DNA of 64,000 nucleotides from contig NZ_CP138858.1 in the NCBI RefSeq assembly GCF_033878955.1, forward strand, positions 3,809,001 to 3,873,000. Reading direction: 5' to 3'. Shown here piece after piece: positions 43,812 to 52,708 of the stretch (position 1 is the stretch's first letter; every line of letters begins with the position of its first letter). Under the pieces are notes generated by a model that searched no databases, had not been told where the DNA came from, and saw nothing but the letters and a program-made list of their open reading frames with translations. A program made the position numbers and the translations under genes. Source of the stretch: Coraliomargarita algicola. GTDB taxonomy: Bacteria; Verrucomicrobiota; Verrucomicrobiia; Opitutales; Coraliomargaritaceae.

Positions 43812-45125
43812 GTGTCTTTCATCGGTCCTATCATCAGTCTTATCATTATCGTTTTTTTGCTGGTAATTGTCTTTCGGCAGCGGCGACAAATTAAAGAGCT
43901 TAATCGTGTCGAAGCACCGGTAGAGGAAACGAAACTGGTCGACGATAAAGTTGAAGCGGACGCGGGGGCCGTCGCGCTTTTTGCCACCCTTTCGCATGAG
44001 TTGCGCACGCCGTTAAATGGCTTGTTGGGAATCGTTCAGATGATGAACGAGGAGAAACAGGATGAGGACCTTGAGGCGATTGAGGGGTGTGCGCGGCATA
44101 TGTTAGCTGTGATTAGCACCTTGGTGAATCACTCGAAAATTAAGTCGGAATGGGCCGATTTGCCAGAGTATCGTGAGTGGGTCAGTCCCTATGAACTTTT
44201 CGAGCAAATCGTAGCGCATCTCAGTTTTCGTGCGGGTTTACGGGGACTGAATCTAAAGTTGGAGCATCAGGATAAGACCCTTCGTCTACGTGTCGATTAC
44301 GACCATTTGCGTAATATTATTGAAAACACGATTTTAGGCTCACTGGAGGCGATTTCGCTGGTGGAAATTCCTGTGGAGAAGAAGACGCTGACCATTAGCT
44401 GGGTGGCCAGCGATGGAGAGATGCGTGTTAGCATTTACAATCCCTTGGAAACCTACGCGGAGGATCGCCGGCGGCAGGTCAATACCGCGGGCGGCTTGAC
44501 GACCGGCGAGCGTTTGCCACGGGTGAAGATGGAGTATGTTTACTGGTCGGTCGCTTCGATGCTGTTAGAGAAATACAATGGCGCACTCTTTTCCAAACCG
44601 CACCCTGAACTCGGAGGGGTCACTTCTCTGCTTTCCTTTGAAATGGAGCAGATGCAGGCCTCGCCTACTGAAAAGCTGCCCATCGGCGGTCTAAGTTTGG
44701 ATGCACAAAAACTTTCCACGAAGTTTGTAAAGCAACTGCCCTTTAAATTATCGATACTCGTGGCTGAGGATGACCCTGTCGCTCGTAGCCTGATGGCGAC
44801 TGTGCTCAAACACATGGGGCAGGAGAGTCGTTTTGCTACCAATGGGCGCGAGGTGTTGGACCTCGTGAGCCAATCGAAGAGTTACGATTTGATTCTGATG
44901 GACATTGATATGCCAATCATGGACGGCTTGAGTGCCGCGATTGCGCTGCGAAATGGCGAAGCCGGTGAATTTGGTACCAAGATCCCGATCGTCGCAGTGA
45001 CTGCTTTCAATACCTTGTCCGATGAGAGCCGATTCAGAAAAGCGGGCATGAATTATTTCTTGCCTAAGCCAGTTAAAATAAAGCATTTGCGTAATGTATT
45101 ACTTGAAGTCGTTCGTTCCGAATAG
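43812..45125 (+). CDS. Hybrid sensor kinase-like protein (HisKA - degenerate ATPase - REC)
   Basis: A 437-residue membrane protein starting at a GTG. One N-terminal helix (IISLIIIVFLLVIVF, 7-21) anchors it; a HisKA domain carries His62 in LSHELRTPLNGLLG. The middle (~120-290) sits where the HATPase should be, but I find no clean N box or glycine-rich G1/G2 boxes (IIENTILGSLEAI is the nearest match). A C-terminal receiver domain is intact: VAEDDPVARSLM, phospho-acceptor Asp364 in LMDIDMPIMDG, VAVTAF and FLPKPV. It could be a pseudo-kinase that receives phosphate from another kinase. It has no sensory periplasmic domain. Neighbours give no target. Confidence 0.78.
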   Translation: MSFIGPIISLIIIVFLLVIVFRQRRQIKELNRVEAPVEETKLVDDKVEADAGAVALFATLSHELRTPLNGLLGIVQMMNEEKQDEDLEAIEGCARHMLAVISTLVNHSKIKSEWADLPEYREWVSPYELFEQIVAHLSFRAGLRGLNLKLEHQDKTLRLRVDYDHLRNIIENTILGSLEAISLVEIPVEKKTLTISWVASDGEMRVSIYNPLETYAEDRRRQVNTAGGLTTGERLPRVKMEYVYWSVASMLLEKYNGALFSKPHPELGGVTSLLSFEMEQMQASPTEKLPIGGLSLDAQKLSTKFVKQLPFKLSILVAEDDPVARSLMATVLKHMGQESRFATNGREVLDLVSQSKSYDLILMDIDMPIMDGLSAAIALRNGEAGEFGTKIPIVAVTAFNTLSDESRFRKAGMNYFLPKPVKIKHLRNVLLEVVRSE

Positions 45126-45202
45126 AGTCATTCTATAAAAAAATAGCTGGAATCGGTCTTGATGGATTGCCAGCGCGAAACGGACGCGCCATCTCCTTGA
45201 GT

Positions 45203-45985
45203 ATGGAGATCATCTTTTTAGGAACAGGCACCTCGCAGGGGGTGCCTATGATTGCGCAGCCTGAGGGCGAAGGCTGCGATATGAACAACCCGAAGAATTG
45301 GCGCACACGTACCTCGATTCATGTAGAGATGGGGGGGCATCACATTCAAGTCGATGCTGCACCAGAGTTTCGTATGCAATGTATCCAGCATGGTTTGGAC
45401 CAAATCGATACCTTCATCCTCACGCATGGCCACGCAGACCATATTCTCGGTATGGATGATCTGCGCCGTTTCTGTGATCTGAATGGGGGCGAGGCTTTGC
45501 CCGTTTATAGTAGTGAGGAGGGCTTGACGCGTATTCAGCAAATTTTCCCTTATGCAATTTTGGATAAGCCGTTGGTGAAGGGCTATCCCGCGTTTAAATT
45601 AGCGCGTATGCCTAAAACTTTGGAGTTACCCGGCGGCACTGTGGAGTCCGTGTCTCTGCCACATGGAGCGATCAAAGTGCTGGGGCTCGTCTTCACGGAG
45701 GCTGAGACCGGTAAGCAATTTACCTATTTCACTGATTGCAAAGAAGTGGGGGAAGAGGCACGCCTGATCGCTGAGGGCTCGGATGTCGTGATCCTCGATG
45801 GCTTGCGCCCGAATCCGCATCCCTCACACATGACGATTGATGAGGCCACTAAGACGGCGCAGGAGATGGATGCCCCGATTTCATTTTTGACCCATATGAC
45901 TTACATGGTCGACCATGATACGACCGAAGCCTCGCTACCTGAAAATATCCACTTGGCCTACGATGGCCTGCGGGTGAGCTGGTAG
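45203..45985 (+). CDS. MBL-fold metal-dependent hydrolase, PhnP-like
   Basis: A 260-residue metallo-beta-lactamase-fold protein. From the ATG at 45203: IIFLGTGTSQGVP, VDAAPEFRMQ, and the metal motif THGHADHILGMDDLRRF (His75, His77, Asp79, His80), with YFTDCKEVG and LTHMTYMVDHD later. This pattern is that of PhnP, a cyclic ribose phosphodiesterase of phosphonate breakdown, and related small hydrolases; no phn genes are nearby, so the substrate is open. The frame opens 12 codons earlier with TTG; the chosen ATG starts exactly at the beta-strand common to the family. Confidence 0.83.
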   Translation: MEIIFLGTGTSQGVPMIAQPEGEGCDMNNPKNWRTRTSIHVEMGGHHIQVDAAPEFRMQCIQHGLDQIDTFILTHGHADHILGMDDLRRFCDLNGGEALPVYSSEEGLTRIQQIFPYAILDKPLVKGYPAFKLARMPKTLELPGGTVESVSLPHGAIKVLGLVFTEAETGKQFTYFTDCKEVGEEARLIAEGSDVVILDGLRPNPHPSHMTIDEATKTAQEMDAPISFLTHMTYMVDHDTTEASLPENIHLAYDGLRVSW

Positions 45986-46000
45986 CGCGTCCTGCGTTAC

Positions 46001-47065
46001 TTACAGCAGCACTAAATGGTCGCGGTGCACCACGACGTTGTCTTCGAGTTCGGGCAGTTCCGCGCTGAGGCGCTCCATGTCGTAGTTGACTATGCCGTGG
46101 GCGATGGTTTTCCCATTGGGCTCGCAGATGTGCACGACATCGCCACTTTCGAAGTTACCTTCACAGGCGACGACGCCTGCGAGTAACAGGCTCTTGCCGC
46201 GTTCGACTAGGGCCGAAACTGCGCCTGCGTCTACCGTGATCGAGCCGTGGGTTGCGTCCTGAATCGCGATCCAGCGCTTGTGAGATTTGACCGGAACTTC
46301 GCTAGGCACGAAGTAGGTGCCCACGCTTTCGCCGTTTAGAAGTTTGTTGAATAGTTCCGAGTCGCTGCCGCTGCCGATAATGACGCCGCATCCGGCCCGA
46401 TGTGCGATTTTGGCAGCCGAGAGTTTACTGATCATTCCGCCTACTGATGTGGTATGCTTGGTGCCCTGCGCCATGGCCTCGATCTCGGGGGTGATCGCTT
46501 GCACGGTGGGCACGACTTTGCCGCTGCCTTCCATATCAATCAGACCAGGTATATTAGACAGGATGAAGAGCATGTCCGCGTTGGTCACGCTGGCCACCAG
46601 GGCGGAAAGTGTGTCGTTGTCGCCGAATTTGATTTCGGCGGCGCTGACAGTGTCGTTTTCGTTGACGATGGGTACCGCGCCGTTGGCCAGTAGGCGCTCG
46701 ATGGTGTTAAAGACTGCGTTGTGGCGGTGGCGTGCGCGTAAGTCTTCGCGAGTGAGCAATATCTGAGCGACGGTGAGATTATGCGGGTCGAAGCACTTTT
46801 GCCAAGTGTTGATCAGGATGCTTTGGCCGACTGCGGCGCATGCCTGTAGCGTCGCCAGGTCTTTGGGGCGCTTCTCCAGTTTCAGTTTTCCCATGCCTAG
46901 ACCCACCGCGCCAGAGCTGACCAGGATGACTTCGATCCCGCGCTGACGCAAGGTGCTGACCTGCGAGCACAATGTCGTGATGCGAGCCGTATCCAAATTT
47001 CCGATACCTGACGTGAGGACGCCGGTGCCGAGTTTGATGACAATACGTTTGGCTTGATTCAGCAT
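46001..47065 (-). CDS. proB: Glutamate 5-kinase
   Basis: First step of proline synthesis: ATP-dependent phosphorylation of glutamate, cytoplasmic. 354 residues: amino-acid-kinase domain with IVIKLGTGVLTS, VSSGAVGLGMGKL, VPIVNENDTVSAAEIKFGDNDTLSALVA and SVGGMISKLSAAKIA, then a C-terminal PUA domain (~265-350, AGVVACEGNFESGDVVHICEPNGKTIAHG). Length fits the PUA-containing form. Separated from frr by a heptanucleotide repeat element that begins 4 bp upstream of its ATG, so transcription from frr into proB may cross it. proA is not in the window. Confidence 0.95.
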   Translation of the reverse strand: MLNQAKRIVIKLGTGVLTSGIGNLDTARITTLCSQVSTLRQRGIEVILVSSGAVGLGMGKLKLEKRPKDLATLQACAAVGQSILINTWQKCFDPHNLTVAQILLTREDLRARHRHNAVFNTIERLLANGAVPIVNENDTVSAAEIKFGDNDTLSALVASVTNADMLFILSNIPGLIDMEGSGKVVPTVQAITPEIEAMAQGTKHTTSVGGMISKLSAAKIAHRAGCGVIIGSGSDSELFNKLLNGESVGTYFVPSEVPVKSHKRWIAIQDATHGSITVDAGAVSALVERGKSLLLAGVVACEGNFESGDVVHICEPNGKTIAHGIVNYDMERLSAELPELEDNVVVHRDHLVLL

Positions 47066-47068
47066 TTT

Positions 47069-47147
47069 CAGAGGACAGAGGACAGAGGACAGAGGACAGA
47101 GGACAGGTTGAGTCTGGCTTCTGTTCTCTGACCTCAGGTCTCTGGAC
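47069..47147. repeat. Heptanucleotide repeat element, second copy
   Basis: Five perfect units of CAGAGGA (47069-47103) are followed after 9 bp by about five degenerate units of the complementary type (TCTGNNC, 47113-47147). The element fills the whole space between the frr stop and the proB start. Same build as 4201-4371. Confidence 0.8.
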
Positions 47148-47704
47148 TAGACCTTTTTCAGGTCCGCTTCCTTGTGAGCGAGGTGCTGGTTGATTTCGGC
47201 GATATAATCGTCGTGCGCCTTTTGCACTTCTTTTTCGTAGCGCTTAAAATCGTCTTCCGGCAAGCCGTCGTCGTTTTTGGCTGTTTTCAACAAGCTGAGA
47301 GCATCGCGACGTCCTTGGCGCACGCGCACGCGACCGTCTTCGGCCATGCTGCCCGCGGTCTTGGCGAGTTCTTGTCGGCGTTGACCGGTCAGTTCGGGCA
47401 CGGGCACGCGGAGGATGCCGCCGTCAATGATCGGGTTTAGGCCGAGATTGGCTTCCTGGATGCCTTTTTCGACGTCTTTGAGCACGCTCTTGTCCCATGG
47501 CTGCACCATGATTGTTCGGGCATCAGGAGTGGTGACTGCGGCGACTTCTTTAAGAGTCACCGTGCTGCCGTAGGCGTTGACGCGAACGCCGTCGAGCATC
47601 GCGGGCGTGGCCTTGCCAGTGTGCAGGCTACTAAACTCGTGAAGTGTGTGGTCGACCGCCTTCTTCATGTCGGCGTGCATGGATTTGAGGATTTCTTTGG
47701 GCAT
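47147..47704 (-). CDS. frr: Ribosome recycling factor
   Basis: RRF splits the post-termination ribosome with EF-G. The 185-residue helical protein has the standard length and motifs: HTGKATPAMLDGVRVNAYGS, LKEVAAVTTPDARTIMVQPWDKSVLKDVEKGI, GLNPIIDGGILRVPVPELTGQRRQEL and the hinge VRVRQGRRDALSLLK. It follows pyrH by 40 bp on the same strand; pyrH-frr is a very common bacterial pair. The stop codon touches the repeat element at 47069-47147. Confidence 0.96.
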   Translation of the reverse strand: MPKEILKSMHADMKKAVDHTLHEFSSLHTGKATPAMLDGVRVNAYGSTVTLKEVAAVTTPDARTIMVQPWDKSVLKDVEKGIQEANLGLNPIIDGGILRVPVPELTGQRRQELAKTAGSMAEDGRVRVRQGRRDALSLLKTAKNDDGLPEDDFKRYEKEVQKAHDDYIAEINQHLAHKEADLKKV

Positions 47705-47744
47705 GATATTAAATTATTTAATGTTAGGAAAATTAGGCAGGACT

Positions 47745-48485
47745 TTAATCGACCAAGGTGCCGATTTCTTCACCCATGACGGCGCGATAGATCGAGCCAG
47801 GCTCCCGCATACTGAATACGAGAATAGGAAGCTTGTTTTCCATGCAAAGCGAAAATGCAGTCGAGTCCATAATCTTAAGGCGATCACGGAGAGCATCGAT
47901 GTAGGGCACATGATCATATTTGACCGCGTCGGCATGCTTTTCGGGGTCTTTGTTGTAGATGCCATCCACTTTGGTGGCTTTCATCAGCATGTTGGCACCT
48001 GTTTCGCTGGCGCGGAGTGCAGCAGCGGTGTCAGTTGAAAAGTAGGGGTTGCCGGTGCCGCCAGCAAAGATCACGACGCGTCCGCGCTCCAAGTGGCGAG
48101 TGGCACGGCGCAGGATAAATGGCTCGGCCAGCTTGTCCATCGGGATGGCGCTTTGTAGGCGCACGGTGACACCGAGCTTTTCGAGGCAATCCATCAAGGC
48201 CAGGCCGTTAATTACAGTGGCCAGCATGCCCATGTAGTCGCCCGTGGTACGATCGACGCCCTTCATCTCGGCGCCGCTGAGCCCGCGGAAGATGTTGCCA
48301 CCGCCGATTACGAGGCCCACTTGCACCCCGATATCGTAGACTTTTTTCACTTCCTCGCAGATCGCTCTGAGCGTATTTGGGTCGATGGGTTCGCCATCTT
48401 CAGTATTGCGGAGCACTTCCCCACTTAACTTGAGGATGATGCGTTTATATTTCGGGTTTGGTTCCGATTGGTCAGATACAGTCAT
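47745..48485 (-). CDS. pyrH: UMP kinase
   Basis: Phosphorylates UMP to UDP in pyrimidine nucleotide synthesis; hexameric, cytoplasmic. 246 residues from ATG 48485 (MTVSDQSEPNPKYKRIILKLSGE); an upstream in-frame ATG at 48515 would add ten residues of no clear homology. Motifs: KLSGEVL, GLVIGGGNIFRG, DYMGMLATVINGLAL, AGGTGNPYFSTDTAAALRA and KVDGIYNKDP. First gene of a likely pyrH-frr transcript; tsf, which often precedes it, is absent and divergent lysC lies on the other side. Confidence 0.95.
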   Translation of the reverse strand: MTVSDQSEPNPKYKRIILKLSGEVLRNTEDGEPIDPNTLRAICEEVKKVYDIGVQVGLVIGGGNIFRGLSGAEMKGVDRTTGDYMGMLATVINGLALMDCLEKLGVTVRLQSAIPMDKLAEPFILRRATRHLERGRVVIFAGGTGNPYFSTDTAAALRASETGANMLMKATKVDGIYNKDPEKHADAVKYDHVPYIDALRDRLKIMDSTAFSLCMENKLPILVFSMREPGSIYRAVMGEEIGTLVD

Positions 48486-48651
48486 GAAAAAGTTCTTAAA
48501 CGCTCTTTTACCCACCTCGTCAATCTATGTCTTTATATCAGAGAATCTTTCCTTGAAACTTCTGGTGGCTAGTATTGCGTAGGCGGTTCTATTCTAATCG
48601 TTTCGGTTTATAATTTATGCGCCTCTTGCGCTACATCAGCTTTTAAATAAC

Positions 48652-49866
48652 ATGGCACTCATCGTTCAGAAATACGGCGGCACCTCGGTCGGAGATGTTG
48701 ACCGGATCAAAAATGTCGCGCAACGGGTCAAAGAGACTCACGACGCTGGCAACCAAGTGGTGGTGGTCGTTTCCGCACGCTCAGGTGTCACCAATGAGCT
48801 GATTGGCCGTGCTAAGGCGCTCAATCCGCATCCCGACGAGCGTGAGATGGACATGCTCTTGACGGTTGGCGAGCAGGAAACCATTGCGCTCACAGCGATG
48901 GCGCTACATGCGCTCGGTATACCTGCGGTCTCTCGCACTGGTTCGCAAGCGGGCATCTTGACCGATCCTTCGCATACCCGCGCGCGGATCACCAGTATTT
49001 CGGGGGGCGATATTAAGGAGCAGTTGGCTGCTGGCCGAGTTGTCATCCTGGCCGGATTTCAAGGGCAGACTGCAGACGGTCAGATCACCACACTCGGTCG
49101 TGGCGGCTCTGATTTGAGCGCGATCGCCATCGCGGCAGCCTTACAGGCTGATCTATGTCAAATTTGCACCGATGTGGATGGCGTATACACGGCTGACCCA
49201 CGCCTGGTGCCTGATGCGAAGAAGCTGGACGAAATTTCTTACGAGGAAATGCTCGAACTCGCCAGCTCAGGCTCGAAAGTTATGCAAAATCGCGCGGTCG
49301 AGTTCGCGCAAAAATTCAATGTCGTTTTTGAAGTTCGTTCCAGTTTTAATAACAACCCCGGTACTATTGTGAAAGAAGAAGTCGCCTCTATGGAAGATGT
49401 CGTTGTGAGCGGCGTCGCTCTCGATAAAAACCAAGCCAAGATCGTAGTCAGCGATTTGCCCGACCGTCCCGGCACTGCCGCCAAGCTTTTTCAAGTGCTG
49501 GGCTCCGCAGGCATCAGCGTCGATATGATCGTGCAAAATATCGGCCGCGATGGTAAGGCGAATATGACTTTTACCGTGCCACGTGAAGATATCTATCGCG
49601 CTGAAAAGGCGGTTAAAGAGTCCTTCCCCGACGAGGCTGCAGGCAAACTTTTTGAAGCCAGCGACATCGCAAAAGTGTCTGTGGTCGGCGTCGGCATGCG
49701 CTCGCATTCGGGGGTAGCGGCCACGCTCTTCGATGCCTTGGCCAAAGGGAGTGTCAATATTCAGCTGATTAGCACTTCCGAGATTAAAATATCCGTCGGT
49801 ATCGATCCTGAAGATGCCGAGGAGGCCACACGCCTCGTCCACGCAGCTTTCGGCTTGGGACAGTAG
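48652..49866 (+). CDS. lysC: Aspartokinase
   Basis: Catalyses aspartate phosphorylation, the entry to lysine, threonine and methionine synthesis. 404 residues: kinase domain with VQKYGGTSVGD (5-15), VVVSARSGVTNELI, TLGRGGSDLSAIAIAAAL, CTDVDGVYTADPR and SGSKVMQNRAVEFA, then two ACT domains (~265-335 and ~345-404) for feedback inhibition. It lies ~1.4 kb before thrC on the same strand with one unrelated gene between them. I looked for a lysine riboswitch in the 166 bp upstream and saw none. Confidence 0.95.
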   Translation: MALIVQKYGGTSVGDVDRIKNVAQRVKETHDAGNQVVVVVSARSGVTNELIGRAKALNPHPDEREMDMLLTVGEQETIALTAMALHALGIPAVSRTGSQAGILTDPSHTRARITSISGGDIKEQLAAGRVVILAGFQGQTADGQITTLGRGGSDLSAIAIAAALQADLCQICTDVDGVYTADPRLVPDAKKLDEISYEEMLELASSGSKVMQNRAVEFAQKFNVVFEVRSSFNNNPGTIVKEEVASMEDVVVSGVALDKNQAKIVVSDLPDRPGTAAKLFQVLGSAGISVDMIVQNIGRDGKANMTFTVPREDIYRAEKAVKESFPDEAAGKLFEASDIAKVSVVGVGMRSHSGVAATLFDALAKGSVNIQLISTSEIKISVGIDPEDAEEATRLVHAAFGLGQ

Positions 49867-49881
49867 TCGGAAGCCTGGGGG

Positions 49882-51222
49882 GTGTGCTGTGGGCATTGCA
49901 TTGGAGTGAAACACGTTTCGACATTGCTGGCCTCAGCAGCTGCCTTGCCGCGTCATGAAGATCTGAGCGATTGTATCGAGGACATTCAGCAGGCTGAGCA
50001 GCGAGGCTATTTTTTGCCCAATGAAGACGAACGAATTCGCGCCATTTATGTGCGCTATCTAGCGGTGCGTACTTCTTTGTTGCAAAGCTTAAGTGATGCG
50101 ACCGGCGGGCAATGGGCCCATCGTGAAGTTGCTGATTTGCGTGAATTCGCTGTGGCTTATGCGGCCGCGTGCTTGTTAGTGCGTGCGGCTTCTTATTTGG
50201 TCGACCTGACTGAGCATGCACCCGTGACTCGGAGGAAATTGGATGAGCCGGAGTCTCGCTTTCAATTACCAGCAAAGAGTTTCACCAAAATTTATAAAAG
50301 CCTGACATCGCCCCGTCGTTGGTGGGCATTTTTTGACGCCAGCACTTACTATCGCACGCATCGTGCAGCGATTCACGACTTGCGGGGGGAGTCCGGGATG
50401 CGGGCAGTGGTTGACTTATTGCAAGCTGAAGAGGGGCAGGTTCAGATCTGCCGCCAAGATTTACTGAAAAAACGTTTCAGTTATCGCGTACATTCCTTTT
50501 TGCGGCGTCGGAATTCTGGCTACCGCAAAGTTATGTTTGGGCTGTTTGAGTTGAGTGGTTCAAGTATTGCAGAGTTAAAGCAACCATTTGTAAAGCCATT
50601 GGGGGCTCCCAGGCGTGTCGATGAGAGCATCCGCGGGCGTTTGGAGCGTTTTTTACAGCCAGGAGATGTTTTGATTACACGGCATGATGACGCCTTGAGT
50701 AATTTGTTTCTGCCAGGCTACTGGCCGCATGCGGCATTTTATATCGGTAGCGCGGCGCAACGTGATGCGCTTGGAGTGGAGGCCTCTTCAGATGATCCGG
50801 AGCTGTGTTTTCTAGAGTCGAAACGAGACGGTGTGCGTTTGCGGCCGATCTCGGATACATTGCAGGTCGACGCCTTGGTTGTATTGCGGCCCTGTTTGAG
50901 TTCAGGTGATGTCGCCGATGCAATCACACGCGGGTTGCAACATGCTGGGAAGCTCTACGATTTTATTTTTGATTTTACCAGTTCCGATCGCTTGGCGTGC
51001 ACGGAGTTGATTTACCGTTCTTATCATGGAGTGGGGCCGATTCAATTTCAGCTGCAGTCCTATGCCGGGCGAAATTGTCTGTCGGCCGAAGAGTTAATGA
51101 ATCAAGCCGTCGGGGCTGGATATTTTCAGCCAGTTCTCGTCTATGGTGTGCGGGGCAATGAGTGGACGGCAGGAGAGGCAGCCGGTAAAGTTTTGCGGGA
51201 AAGTTTCGCATCCACATTTTGA
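49882..51222 (+). CDS. YiiX/YebB-like permuted NlpC/P60 cysteine hydrolase
   Basis: About 446 residues from a GTG at 49882 (another GTG at 49906 is equally possible; neither has a good ribosome site). The N-terminal ~250 residues are helical with no family I recognise. The C-terminal part is a circularly permuted papain-like domain of the YiiX/YebB (C92) type: RFLQPGDVLITRHD, then the His in GYWPHAAFYIG (His283) and the catalytic Cys373 in SSDRLACTELIYRSYHG. Members cut peptide or amide bonds in envelope or lipid substrates. It lies 15 bp after lysC and may be co-transcribed with it, but there is no metabolic link. Confidence 0.75.
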   Translation: MCCGHCIGVKHVSTLLASAAALPRHEDLSDCIEDIQQAEQRGYFLPNEDERIRAIYVRYLAVRTSLLQSLSDATGGQWAHREVADLREFAVAYAAACLLVRAASYLVDLTEHAPVTRRKLDEPESRFQLPAKSFTKIYKSLTSPRRWWAFFDASTYYRTHRAAIHDLRGESGMRAVVDLLQAEEGQVQICRQDLLKKRFSYRVHSFLRRRNSGYRKVMFGLFELSGSSIAELKQPFVKPLGAPRRVDESIRGRLERFLQPGDVLITRHDDALSNLFLPGYWPHAAFYIGSAAQRDALGVEASSDDPELCFLESKRDGVRLRPISDTLQVDALVVLRPCLSSGDVADAITRGLQHAGKLYDFIFDFTSSDRLACTELIYRSYHGVGPIQFQLQSYAGRNCLSAEELMNQAVGAGYFQPVLVYGVRGNEWTAGEAAGKVLRESFASTF

Positions 51223-51274
51223 ATGGCTAATTGTTGATTGACTCTATTACTGAGCATACAAACTGAATCCTATT

Positions 51275-52627
51275 ATGCAATTTATCAGCACACGTGGCCA
51301 AGTGCCCCCCGTTTCTTTTTCCACTGCGGTGGCGCAAGGTCTCGCGCCCGATGGCGGACTGTATCTTCCCGAGCAGCTTCCCGACTTAAAGCCTTACTTG
51401 GCTGAGTGGTCGAAGCTTAGCTACGCCGAGCTGTGTGAAGTCTTCTTTGCCATCTTCGCCACCGATATCGAGGCGGACGAATTAAAGAAGATCGTGACCC
51501 GCAGCTATACTAAGTTTGACCATGCCGACATCGCGCCTATCGTAAAACTCGACGATGATCGCTATGTGCTGGAGCTATTCCACGGGCCGACTCTCGCCTT
51601 TAAAGACTTTGCCCTGCAACTACTGGGCAATCTGTATGAGTCGCAGATCGCTCGCACGGGCAATCGTATCTCTGTGTTGGGAGCCACCTCCGGTGATACG
51701 GGGGCAGCCGCGATTCACGGCCTTTTAGGAAAAGAGGGCGTCACTACATTTATTCTCTATCCCGATGGCCGAATTTCGCCTTTGCAAGAGCGTCAAATGA
51801 CGTGCACCGGGGCTGACAACGTGTTTCCGCTGGCGATCAAAGGTAGCTTCGACGATGCGCAGACCGCGATGAAGACTGTTTTTGAAGACCGCGAATTCGC
51901 CGCAGAAGTGGGGCTTTCTGCAGTCAATTCGATTAACCTCGCCCGTATTTTAGCTCAGTGTGTTTACTATCTCTCAGCTTACTTTCGTTTGCCGGAGGAT
52001 GTGCGTGACGACATCACCTTTGTGGTGCCGACTGGTAATTTTGGCAATGTGCTGGCTGGTTGGCTGGTGCAGCGTATGGGCTTGCCGATCAAAGGCTTTC
52101 GTGTCGCAACCAATCAAAACGATATCCTGCATCGACTGTTTGAAAGTGGCACTTATCAGCTCGATGAGGTGGCACCTAGCGTTGCGCCGTCGATGGATAT
52201 CCAAGTCGCGTCCAACTTCGAGCGCTTTCTTTACTATGCAGAAGGCCAGGATTCGGAGAAGGTGCGTGAGATCATTCAGACCTTTAAGGAGACTGGGAAA
52301 TACGTCTTTGAAAACTTTGACCGGGCAGGCTTCAGCAGTTCGCGAACCGATGATGCTCAAATTGCCGCAATCATCAAGGATGTGTATGCGAAGTATGGAT
52401 ACGTCGCCGATCCGCACACAGCCTGTGGTTTTTCCGATGGATTTGAAGGCAAGGAGATCATACTTTCCACCGCGCATCCGGCTAAATTTCCCGATACGAT
52501 TCAGGATGCCATCGGCGAAGACTCCACGCACCCTTCGCTTGAGGAATTAAAGTCGCGCGAGATTGTAAAATACAGTGTCGAGCCGACGCCCGAAGCAATC
52601 AAGGCTTTCATGCGTGCAAGGGTGTAG
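51275..52627 (+). CDS. thrC: Threonine synthase
   Basis: PLP enzyme that converts O-phosphohomoserine to threonine. 450 residues: FISTRGQVPPVSFSTAVAQGLAPDGGLYLPE at the start, the PLP-lysine region in GPTLAFKDFALQLLG, SVLGATSGDTGAAAI, VPTGNFGNVLAGW and DPHTACGF. N-terminal extended form of the fungal/Proteobacterial type II group. With lysC nearby it covers two steps of the aspartate family pathway; hom and thrB are not present. Confidence 0.95.
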   Translation: MQFISTRGQVPPVSFSTAVAQGLAPDGGLYLPEQLPDLKPYLAEWSKLSYAELCEVFFAIFATDIEADELKKIVTRSYTKFDHADIAPIVKLDDDRYVLELFHGPTLAFKDFALQLLGNLYESQIARTGNRISVLGATSGDTGAAAIHGLLGKEGVTTFILYPDGRISPLQERQMTCTGADNVFPLAIKGSFDDAQTAMKTVFEDREFAAEVGLSAVNSINLARILAQCVYYLSAYFRLPEDVRDDITFVVPTGNFGNVLAGWLVQRMGLPIKGFRVATNQNDILHRLFESGTYQLDEVAPSVAPSMDIQVASNFERFLYYAEGQDSEKVREIIQTFKETGKYVFENFDRAGFSSSRTDDAQIAAIIKDVYAKYGYVADPHTACGFSDGFEGKEIILSTAHPAKFPDTIQDAIGEDSTHPSLEELKSREIVKYSVEPTPEAIKAFMRARV

Positions 52628-52708
52628 GCGGATGTCAGTCGCTTTGGGTATCCGAGCCTGATGAGGCAATCGCGAGTGGAAATAAGTCGCGGGGGCTAAA
52701 GATCTTTG

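Noticed and set aside
47069..47103. CRISPR array
   Set aside because: Units are 7 bp, directly adjacent and without spacers, and no cas genes are nearby.
48486..48651. Possible lysine riboswitch before lysC
   Set aside because: The 166-bp leader lacks the conserved junction motifs and has no terminator or anti-terminator helices that I could find.
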